Source of the DNA: Hermatobates lingyangjiaoensis | Taxonomy: Eukaryota; Arthropoda; Insecta; Hemiptera; Hermatobatidae | Assembly: GCA_026182355.1 (NCBI GenBank) | Contig: JAPFBL010000168.1 | Span: forward strand, 881,501 to 945,500 | DNA length: 64,000 nucleotides | Reading direction: 5' to 3' | In this document: positions 55,549 to 63,595 of the stretch, one piece after another | Layout of the letters: every line of letters starts with the position of its first letter | Numbering within the stretch: position 1 is the stretch's first letter | Program-made: the position numbers and the translations under genes | Notes under the pieces: generated by a model | Told to the model about the DNA's origin: nothing | The model's database searches: none | The model's input: only the letters and a program-made list of their open reading frames with translations

Positions 55549-55850
55549 AAACCGATCGATCCCTTAGCGGGATAAAAACGTCAGCCCTTTACGGTATTTT
55601 TGTTTGATTGGTGATTCTACATTGGGAGTGATAAATTTTGCCTAACTCAAGTGTATTTTGAGTAGGGATCTGTAACGAGTACGTAACATCGTACAGGCTC
55701 GGGACTAACGGTTTAACGTCCTCTCCGAGGGACGACGTACTCAGATTTATTCACCTCCTGTGTGAATAAATCCAGGGACAGATGGGGATCGAACCCCGGA
55801 CCTACCAGTTCAGAGGCGAGTACATTAACCACTGAGGTAACCTCGTCTCT
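55549..55850 (-). repeat. Full-length tRNA-SINE with tail A, minus orientation
   Basis: aaaccgatcgatcccttagc, gataaaaacgtcagcccttt (tail A), ttttgcctaactcaagtgta, taacatcgtacaggctcggg, cgtcctctccgagggacgac (body), gatcgaaccccggacctacc (B box) and taaccactgaggtaacct (A box). It is the best preserved copy of the body: the ggacgttaa and gagaggac words are intact. Confidence 0.9.
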
Positions 55851-56114
55851 TTCTTTATCTTTAGTTTTATGTACTATTTATTGAAACTGAATAATAAATA
55901 CATTCTTATAAGAAATTAATTAATGTTTAGTAATTTTTTTGGTGAAGAAACTGTTATTTGCTCCATACATTTTACCTTTTAGTCGAAATCTTTCACAATT
56001 TTACTGGTACAGGTCCATAGAGGTTTAAAAAGTGCTACACAAGTCCAAATTAACCCAAAAGTCTTTTGACAGCAACCTAATAGGTTATTTAAGTTGCAGT
56101 GCCACTTCCACAAA
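55851..56114. other. Unassigned sequence
   Basis: No feature recognised. Confidence 0.3.
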
Positions 56115-56390
56115 GGAACACACACCTATGCTGAACATTGGCCCTTTGTGATACAACACAATGAACATTGATTCTATATTTATAGTTCTAAATTTTGCCT
56201 TCCTCAACTGTATTTAGTGTAGGGATCTTTAACAGGTAGCTGACATCATACCGGCAAGGGACGAAGAGGGATGACGTGCTCTGATTTATTCATCTCCTGC
56301 GTGAATAAATCCAAGTCCAGAGTAAGTATTGAACTACGCCCCTACGAGTCTAGAGGTGAGCAGTCGTTTTTGGGCTAACCTGCTCCCCCC
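56115..56390 (-). repeat. tRNA-SINE with tail B, minus orientation
   Basis: gaacattggccctttgtgat, acaatgaacattgattctat (tail B), attttgccttcctcaactgt, tgacatcataccggc, ctcctgcgtgaataaatcc (body), tattgaactacgcccctacg (B box, decayed), gggctaacctgctcc (A box), followed by a C14 run at 56386-56399. Confidence 0.85.
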
Positions 56391-57434
56391 CCCCCCCCCA
56401 GCGAATAATTACAGGAACAAAAAATAATAACCTGAAAACAGAGAAGAAACTTTCTTTTCGACCATGAGTCATTTTTTTTTACTTTTGTATAACCATGTGC
56501 CTAAGTTAAACAAGTCTTTGGTTTAAAAAATATGAATAGAACTAGTTAAAAATTGTGTTATTAAGTATAAGCGTTTATTTGTGTTTGATGAATGCATTTT
56601 GTATGAATAACAATTGCCCAACAAATGAGTATTTATCCATTGAAACAGAAATCATGGATGATTGTAATAATGTTTTCAGGGTTATTTAAATAAATGAGCG
56701 AGTGGGGTTGGAGTCTATAAAAAGAGCTGGCAGTGGTGGTTGGGGGTGTGTGGGAGGGTGGGGCGAAGGGCGAAGGGCGGTACCAAGTGAGGCGACGAAG
56801 CTGCTCGCCTGCATAATGGAATTGGGTCAGGCTAGGAATTATTTTCGCAAATTTCCCCGGAAACTCGACCTTTTTTACATGGAATATTCATTTATATCCA
56901 TGACAGGGAGGTGGTGGTGGGAGCCTTCACTTAGTGCAACTAGCCGAAATATTACCCCCCCCCCCTCCCACCGCGCGCCATTTGGATCAAATAAATCTGC
57001 TGCCCAATTATATATTGCACCCAAATGAATAAAAACCCTTCATCTTCGTGCCCAATAGGTATTAATATTTGCCTGCCACCTACAGCAGTGTGATAATTGC
57101 ATTTCTTTATACTCCTGAATTATTACATCACATCTTGATGCAATGCCGTTCCCTTTTTACTCTCTAATTGTTTTAGATCCCGTCAAGAACATTAAAACAT
57201 AGTCTTGTCTGGCGTTAAATATTTATATATCGCGATAAGAAATTGTTTCCTTTTTATAGTTCATGGCTTATACTCGTATACCTCATTCGGTTATTAGATA
57301 ACCGAATATTGGCTAGCTCTAATAGCTACCTCATCTACATGTTATGTGTAGGATTCTTATATATCATGATACATTTGCGACATTTTTACATCATAAGAGA
57401 CAGTTTTGGTCTAAAATTTAATTAATTATGGTTT
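56391..57434. other. C run, then low-copy GC-balanced block
   Basis: 56700-57200 is strikingly unlike its surroundings (gcgaagggcgaagggcggta, ggaattgggtcaggctagga, aaatttccccggaaactcga, ccaccgcgcgccatttgg), with no repeat copy and a 108-codon opening that looks accidental (poly-Gly, poly-Pro tracts). A candidate conserved non-coding or promoter-like block; there is no proof. Confidence 0.3.
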
Positions 57435-57990
57435 CTGGTACCAGATTATTTTAGTATAAGGTAACAATCTAATAAAATATTTTGCACCTATACAAGTTTA
57501 ATAGGCTAATCACGTTTCGAACTTGTAGTGTTCTTCTTCAGGCATGAATGTTAGTCCTAGTTCAACATGTTTACTCGTATGCCGAAGCGGCATGTTCAAT
57601 TGTTGGGTAATAAAAGCATGATTAGAAACATCTGTTTGTTGCTTCACCACTATTCAAATTCAAATTAAAATATTACATTTTTTAGTAATCATACACTCAT
57701 TTCGTTTTGTTTTGTGGCTTATAATAAAAGGTTTATCGACTTTTATCTGATAATTTCAATATTTTATTTTTTATGTTTAAACCGATTCCCTAGCGGGTTA
57801 AAAACGTCACGAAACTAAGACAGTTGTACCACAGTCTCTGAAACTTGGTTTTATGCTTGAAAAGACCGACTACGTGCTCAAAACGCATTATTTAGATTAT
57901 TAAACCTGTATATGTGGACTCTATTTTATTAGTTTTTTACCCTTCCATGAATCAATACCTCATAATAACTGATCGCACTGCCTTATAATT
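57435..57990. repeat. Family F element split by an insertion
   Basis: Left part: ataaggtaacaatctaataa, taatcacgtttcgaacttgt, gtgttcttcttcaggcatg, whose minus strand reads CTGAAGA, A, GAAC-actaca(a)-GTTC, GAAA at 57515-57541. Right part at about 57860-57985: cgtgctcaaaacgcattatt, tatatgtggactctatttta, tcataataactgatcgcact. The ~270 bp between them (57545-57815) is a copy of 55275-55585. Confidence 0.75.
57545..57815 (-). mobile_element. 5'-truncated SINE tail with transduced flank (candidate)
   Basis: Viewed on the minus strand this is the last ~35 bp of SINE tail A (aacccgctagggaatcggtt), followed by ~230 bp matching the sequence that lies 3' of the full SINE at 55549-55850. It sits within a family F element. 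A read-through transcript from the 55.5-kb SINE, or from a shared source, reverse-transcribed and 5'-truncated would give exactly this. A segmental duplication is the alternative. Confidence 0.5.
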
Positions 57991-58264
57991 ATTCTAGTGT
58001 ACTGAGTTTTAAGTTTCTGGGTACATTAATGTGATCCATTCTTACGGACTTATATGTAATATTGATACCATGAGATAGTGGGCAAGGTAGCTCAGTGGAT
58101 AGAATATCTGGGTTAGATTCTCACTGTAATTCTCGATTTTTTTAAAATTGGAGATGAAAGAACCTCATCGGTAATGAGAATTTGATTTTGAACCTGGAAA
58201 ATTGACCGAATCCCGAACACATAATAGACCTATTCTATCAAACAGATGATGTATTAATGAATTT
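57991..58264. other. Weak tRNA-like scrap
   Basis: gggcaaggtagctcagtgga at 58080 resembles an A box and ttagattctcac a decayed B box. Likely an old SINE head; family E words (gaacctggaaaattgaccga) follow at about 58190. Confidence 0.4.
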
Positions 58265-58420
58265 TCCATGATTTCCTTGTACATTCCATGTAATATTTAG
58301 TTATCATACATTTAACAATTTAAATCCAACGTTTCAGTCATCACTGACCATCATCAGGGTGTAACGAAAGATAAAGTAGTTGAACAAAAGTTACTAACAA
58401 AAATAAAAATTATATCCTAC
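58265..58420 (-). repeat. Repeat with hammerhead-like motif, minus orientation
   Basis: On the minus strand at 58332-58357: CTGATGA, T, GGTCA-gtga-TGACT, GAAA, then CGTTGGA. The hairpin is 5 bp with one G.T. GAAACGTTGG is shared with family E. Confidence 0.55.
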
Positions 58421-58884
58421 TTACTACAAAACAGCTTCAAATTACCAATACAAAAGATAAAACTATATAGTAAACATAAATTTGCAGGTTTCACTGGGTT
58501 TTACAATGTCAATGTTGTGCTTTCATTGTAATGTTCCTAGGGTATCGCTCTGCAACTCAAACTGCTGTCTCTCTGTGCCTGTCCCGTATATAGCTTTAAC
58601 ATATTGTTGAAGCTTGCAGTTTGATGACTAATGTTAGGTCTTCGTTCTAAAATGTTTAGGGCTTCCAATATCATTAGCTTGTTTCTTTCTTTTTCATAGT
58701 ATAGCACCTCTGTGTTGTTTACTAACATCTCTCGTGTGAGTTTGACTTTATGAGTGTTGAGTGCATGGTCTATAAATTTTTGGCAAACAATTTAATAGTG
58801 TATGTATTAATGAAGGTCTGCTACCTAATTTCACTAATTTATATATCATTTTTTTCCTTTGTTTTAAATTTCTCTCCATTTCTC
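58421..58884. other. Unassigned sequence
   Basis: A 63-codon minus opening (LMILEALNILERRPNISHQT) at 58537-58728 shows a hint of protein-like composition. LEALNI..RRP.IN.Q is reminiscent of a segment found near the C-terminus of some retroelement integrase/endonuclease regions, but this is too short to call. Confidence 0.25.
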
Positions 58885-59175
58885 TTTGACTCTTTTGTAT
58901 TAACCCGACTTGTACTGCTTATCTGAATTTCAGTTTAAATCTTCTCCTAATTCTATTAATTTAAGACGGAGTGCGAGGGCTAGCCCTGCTGGTTACCGGG
59001 TTGGTTACTTGCCGTTGCGTCTACAACGTGCTTGGTCTCCCTTTATCTTTTCTTCTGATGACGGATTGCCCAAAAATTTGAGTTGTGTGTTTCTTTACTC
59101 TGTGTGTTAGTCTTCTTGAATTTTGAACTCGTATATATATAGATATAGTCGTTTATATGTTTATGAATGTAGTCG
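58885..59175 (+). repeat. Family C relative running into (TA)n
   Basis: ttaacccgacttgtactgct, cgtgcttggtctccctttat, then CTGATGA, C, GG...CC, CAAAA (motif decayed) near 59055, then gagttgtgtgtttctttact, ctgtgtgttagtcttcttga and a TA/TATA tract. The order of parts is the same as in families A to C. Confidence 0.6.
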
Positions 59176-59811
59176 TATATATATATATATTCGTTTTTTA
59201 TATATAAAACCACTGTGTATATGGTATGTACGAAAAGTATACGTATATGTATGAATAATGTACATATGATGACAAATGACTTGTGACGTCGCCATGGAAG
59301 CGTGCAGATTACATTGAAAACGGTGAAACTCTCTTTGTGTACCAAACATGGAGCAGATAGGCGATGAAGTGAAAGCCTTGATAAGGAGATTAATCAAGGA
59401 GACTCAGTAATCACATCCAGTCAGTTACCAATCATCTCGCGTTCTTGATTTTCAACACAGCTTACTCAAGTCTGAAAATATTTAGAGCCATTCGAAATCC
59501 ACAATGCATTATTATTATTCTAAATGATTCTTCCTTTAGTCATTTTTCATACCTTTACTTTGTTATGTCTCCCAGCAAACAATCCTGAATAATCTGTAAT
59601 AATTTCTGTTGAATACGAGATCTGATCAAGACGTAAGAACACTTTTTGAATTTTGTGCGCTCTGTAAACTCTGATTGCAAAATTTTTTTTTTGTTTGCTT
59701 TGAAACATTAATCACAATTGCTGACTAATCACTGGGTATATAATATGGTGGTTCAGTTCAGATATTAAGAATTCTTTTTAAGAATTTAAATTCTTAAAAA
59801 AATTAAGTGGG
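59176..59811. other. Unassigned sequence
   Basis: (TA)n-like at 59177-59190. The openings at 59043-59397 on the minus strand are driven by TA codons (YIYIY). Confidence 0.35.
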
Positions 59812-60120
59812 AGTCCCACGAGGAAACACATATAGGCCACACGTTGACTCTTTACGATACCAAACATTGACTCTTTACGATACCACACAATGAAGATTGA
59901 TCTTCATGATGAGTTCTACATTTAGACTAGTGTATTTTGTGTATGGATTTTTAAAGAGTACCTAACATCGTACAGGCTCGGGACCGACGGCTTAACGTCC
60001 TCTCCGAGGGACGACGTACTCAGACTTAATTACTTCCCTTTTGAATAAATCGAGTACCAGAGTGGGTATTGAACCCTGGATCCAGCAGTCCATAGGCAAT
60101 CACGTTGCCGCTGTGCAACC
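59812..60120 (-). repeat. tRNA-SINE with tail B, minus orientation
   Basis: acacatataggccacacgtt, a duplicated tgactctttacgatacca (tail B), atgaagattgatcttcatga, taacatcgtacaggctcggg, cgtcctctccgagggacgac (body), gtgggtattgaaccctggat (B box). The A box region is diverged. Confidence 0.85.
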
Positions 60121-60164
60121 CCACGCGGACCAGGCTATTTCTTTTTCTGATACAATCTTAATAT

Positions 60165-60201
60165 TTTTGAATTTGACATTTTTTTTTGTTTCAGGTAAGT
60201 G
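60165..60201 (+). promoter_or_regulatory. Candidate recursive-splicing (ratchet) site
   Basis: A T-rich tract (gacatttttttttgtttcag) is joined directly to gtaagt: the junction at 60194/60195 reads TTTCAG|GTAAGT, a strong acceptor fused to a perfect donor. This is the known consensus of ratchet points that split long introns in insects. It would imply a + strand gene whose long intron covers this window. The alternative is the start of a small exon (next entry). Confidence 0.4.
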
Positions 60202-61545
60202 ATGAGATTGCAGATTATCCTACAACACCAGCTTATGCAGGTATAGATATGTCCTTACTTAGCAGAAACAATTTTTCTGTTTTTTTACTAGTTAGTTATT
60301 TGCAGTGTCAGGTATGGTGAGGGAGTGGTTTAGTATATTATAATATGGTATATTTACCACATATAAATATACTATTTAAATATATACTATTTAAAGATGG
60401 TATACTAGCATATGGTATAATAGCTCATCAAAAATTCAAAGATGATAAGTGGTAATCCAAAATATTATTAGAAATTATAGAATAGTAGAAAATATCATTA
60501 TTCGTACAGTCCATAACTGTCATTAGATGTGGAGTTTCTTTTACGTTTTGAAGCTTTATATACTGAGCTCAACTTTGATTTTATTCTAGGGATACTTCTT
60601 ACTTAGTACTCAGGCAGGTAGGACTAACTTTTTTAAAGCAAGCAAGTTATGATAAGTGCAAACGAAATTAAAATCAACTAACAATACTTACTACAGTATC
60701 AAGCACCTGAAGATACCGCTATGCATCTTTACATATACCTATACTGTATACCTATACATGCTTTGTCTGTACACTGATTAGAACTGACTCATTTCAAGTC
60801 TAGCATTGGTTCATCTTCACGTTTAGACATTAGAGAAAAAAAAATAATTTTAAAAATATACAGGTCTTTTTAGGTGACTGATACTGTAACAAGTAGGTAT
60901 TGTTTGTTGATATGCCTGTGTAACTATACGTTCCATACTTCTTTTATTCTCTTAAAATGTTAACCTTATTCAAATTTTTTTCACATTTTATGCCTATATT
61001 TAAAGTAATACTTTATGTCACAAAATAAAGTAATTTTTTTTAAAAAAAAGTAATGAAATTTTTTTTGAATTATTATGTTGTAATAACAAAAGTGAAAAAC
61101 AACATACTATGAACACAATGGATTTATTCTTTCGTCTTTAATGGTAATGAAGTTGTTTCAACATTTAAATTGTAAATTTGTGGTTTATTTTTGTCTGCTT
61201 TATGACATATACTATCCAGAGAACTAGTAGGGTGGGACTGTGGTCTGACAATGTCATTTATATTTGTATATTTTTAGAAGAAGCGAACTATGGTGAAAAG
61301 AGAAAGTGAGTTTTGGTTAGTGTTTTATGTGCATTTCTGCATTTTAAAATATTTATTTCAGAAAAAGTTTGAAGCTTATTTTACATGGTATTAGCTTTTT
61401 TGCAAAGTCCTTCCGTAGTTTCAGCATTGAAATGGTGTACTGCAGTGCTTATGTTTGCTTCAACATGTTTCCATTGAGAAAGAGCGGCTCAGAGGATAGT
61501 AAACTAGCTGTTAGCCACAAGGATTCAGTTCAAATGGTAGTAAAA
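60195..61545 (+). other. Candidate small exons of an unknown + strand gene
   Basis: Three segments have splice-like borders. 60195-60240 (46 bp): acceptor tttgtttcag, donor gcag|gtatag. 61278-61305 (28 bp): acceptor tatatttttag, donor gaaa|gtgagt. 61362-61545 (184 bp): acceptor atttatttcag, donor aaaa|gtacgt. Joined in phase they read VSDEIADYPTTPAYA, EEANYGEKR, then an open stretch including GSEDSKLAVSHKDSVQMVVK, 86 codons with no stop. I do not recognise the protein. The last donor is weak evidence and the second intron would be only 56 bp. Chance remains quite possible. Confidence 0.22.
60246..61277. other. Unassigned AT-rich sequence
   Basis: No repeats matched. Several poly-A/T runs near 61020-61070. 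Confidence 0.3.
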
Positions 61546-61622
61546 GTACGTCAGTACATAATACGAGGTGTGTAAATAAAGTAGTGAGACTGATTTTTTT
61601 TAAATTTTCTATTCAAATATAA

Positions 61623-62024
61623 TTACAATGTGATATTGTCACCTTCAAAATAGTTCCCTTCGGAAGCCACACAGCGCTGGAGACGGTCCTTCCAATCATT
61701 GTAGCATTGCTGGAACTCGGATTCTGGAATGGCCTTCAGCTGGTCGGTTACAGCAGTTTGTATGTTTTGTAGTGTCCCGAAATGAGTTTCCTTGAGGTGA
61801 TTTTTCAATCTCGGGAAGAGGAAAAAGTCACAAGGACTCAAGTCTGGTGAATAAGGAGGCTGAGGAGCAACAGGAATGTTTTTACTGGCCAAAAACTCGT
61901 TTATTGAGATGGCAGTGTGACAGGGCGCGTTGTCGTGATGCAACACCCACTTGTCTTTGATGTTTGGCCGCACACGAAGGACTCTTTTTCGAAGTCTTTC
62001 AAGGACCTCACGGTAGAAGTGCAT
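61623..62024 (-). pseudogene. Mariner transposase, C-terminal catalytic part
   Basis: 133 codons: LERLRKRVLRVRP, then WVLHHDNAPCHTA with the second catalytic Asp, PPYSPDLSPCDFFLFPRLK with the third Asp 34 residues later (the D34D spacing of mariner), and the end CVASEGNYFEGDNI. About 110-130 residues are missing between this and the N-terminal part, including the first catalytic Asp, so no active transposase can be made. The Met at its start is internal. Confidence 0.95.
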
Positions 62025-62045
62025 TCTTAGAAGTCATTCTGACTG

Positions 62046-62324
62046 TCAAGCGTCGATCTGAACGCACAAGGTTCCGTATCTGTTGACATTTTCATCGGTG
62101 TTTGCACTTGAAGGCCTTCCGCTTCGTGGTTCATCTTCAATCGACTCTCTTCCTTCTGAAAATTCCTTAAACCACCGAAAAACCTGTGCCCTTGATAAAA
62201 CACGTTCTCCATAGGCCTCCTGAAGTTTTTCAAAAGTTTCGGTTGCATTATGTCCAAGTCTGAAGCAAAATTTGATTGCACACCGCTGCTCAACTTTGAG
62301 GTCACTCATTTTTAAAACGCTCAA
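62046..62324 (-). pseudogene. Mariner transposase, N-terminal part
   Basis: Codes for the first ~85 residues of a mariner transposase: start MSVLKMSDLKVEQRCAIKF, the first helix-turn-helix (QVFRWFKEF) and the conserved linker EDEPRSGRPSS. Near 62075 a one-base loss (TTG.TGCG) shifts the frame; after it the next frame would continue VRSDRRLTVRM. The second HTH and the first catalytic aspartate region are deleted. Confidence 0.93.
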
Positions 62325-62501
62325 GAAAAAACCATTTCACGAAAACCAACGCTACGGACAAACAAATGACTGTGGCGAGTTCAGATTCATACTGGAGGCG
62401 CATCACACGTGCACCTGACGCTACTCAAGGCCACGCGTCTCCAGCGTTGCCAGATCGAAAGCGACGTTGCCAGTCTCACTACTTTATTTATACACCTCGT
62501 A

Positions 62502-63204
62502 TACTGTACTAGACTACCATTAATCCTTTGTGTCACTCAGAAATTACAGCAATAGTTATTGAAACAAATTCACTGAACAATGATTGACAGGGATAATTTT
62601 AATTGTTATTTCTTGTTATTAAGGCAAGGAAACAGATTCTTAAATGGCCCAAGCTTTTGATATAGCATTCTTAACATAATTCAAGGTATATACACAGTAA
62701 GCATATTTAGCAAAATAAAAATCTTTTAAAAGGGAAAAAAATAATTTATTTTATGTCATAAATAAATAAAACATCATTTCAAGTTATATACACAATCGAA
62801 TATATTTAAAACAAATATAAATTGAAATATTGAATTTACCCAACATAAAATAACATTAATGAAAAGAATGTGTCTTTATAATATTACCTTAAAACATTCG
62901 TATTTTATCTGACAGTTGTGTTCAAGTTTGTTTCTAAAGTTATTCATTTTTAACCTTTACTGTAATAGTTTATTATACGAGTATATTATATCCTACCCTG
63001 ACCCCGTAATGAGAAATATTATTAAATAATATTGTGGAAAGTTGAAGCGAGTACGCAAGCCACTGGGCCACCCTGACCCCCTAATACGATTAGTTATTAT
63101 GTAATACAATTACAACAAAGCCAATCACAACAAAAGTAAAGATTATAATAATTTCAGGTCTCTGTCTCCAGGGAAAATGGGTGAACAAACAGACAAACTC
63201 ACGA
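62502..63204. other. Unassigned AT-rich sequence
   Basis: A scrap at about 63050-63075 (gagtacgcaagccactgggc) may be the remnant of a minus-strand SINE head. Otherwise nothing. Confidence 0.3.
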
Positions 63205-63399
63205 ACTTTATATATATATATATAACTTTAAATTACACAAAGCACGACACAGAAAAAGAATAAAGAGAACACTTACAGAATTCAATATTTCGAACTGTCG
63301 TTCGTCATCAGGAGTAGACTAGAAGAGAGGACGAAGTGAGAGAGATCTCCCCACGTCGAAGAATGGAGAGCGTATATATATATATATATATATATTGCA
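63205..63399 (-). repeat. Family B repeat, minus orientation, with motif and (TA)n
   Basis: (TA)n at about 63211-63224, then attacacaaagcacgacaca, gagaacacttacagaattca. The minus strand motif at 63288-63311 reads CTGATGA, C, GAAC-gaca-GTTC, GAAA, TATTG. A second (TA)n lies at about 63373-63395. Confidence 0.8.
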
Positions 63400-63595
63400 A
63401 GATTTCACAATAAAGAAGTGAAATAGCAATCAACGTCCAAACCACAATAAGAAATGATAAAAAAAAAGGCTAAAATCATTCAACGGTACCAAGTGGTCTT
63501 AGTCAGAGCTATTGGGATTTGATTCTGACAAAGACTGCTTGTTACGGTTGAAAAATTTCAATCTTTTTTCTCATTTCTTATTGTGTTTGAACCTT
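63400..63595. repeat. Family A pair, - then +
   Basis: Minus copy gatttcacaataaagaagtg, caaccacaataag-type words, caacggtaccaagtggtctt, then + copy ttctgacaaagactgcttgt, tacggttgaaaaatttcaat. Both are diverged from consensus and arranged head to head. Confidence 0.75.

Larger units (their letters stand above)
61564..62499 (-). mobile_element. Internally deleted mariner element with intact ends
   Basis: 29-bp terminal inverted repeats begin CGAGGTGTGTAAATAAAGTA at 61564 and end with the complement at 62499, differing at one base. TA dinucleotides at 61562-61563 and 62500-62501 are the expected target duplication of Tc1/mariner elements. The element is 936 bp against the usual ~1.3 kb. The transposase is on the minus strand in two pieces, with the middle missing. 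Confidence 0.95.

Noticed and set aside
59043..59397. Two overlapping minus ORFs of 100 and 78 codons
   Set aside because: TA-rich low-complexity translation, conflicting frames and no domain.
62027..62305. Second 92-codon minus ORF overlapping the mariner N-terminus
   Set aside because: It is a shadow frame of the mariner transposase. The frame at 62046-62324 carries the conserved motifs.
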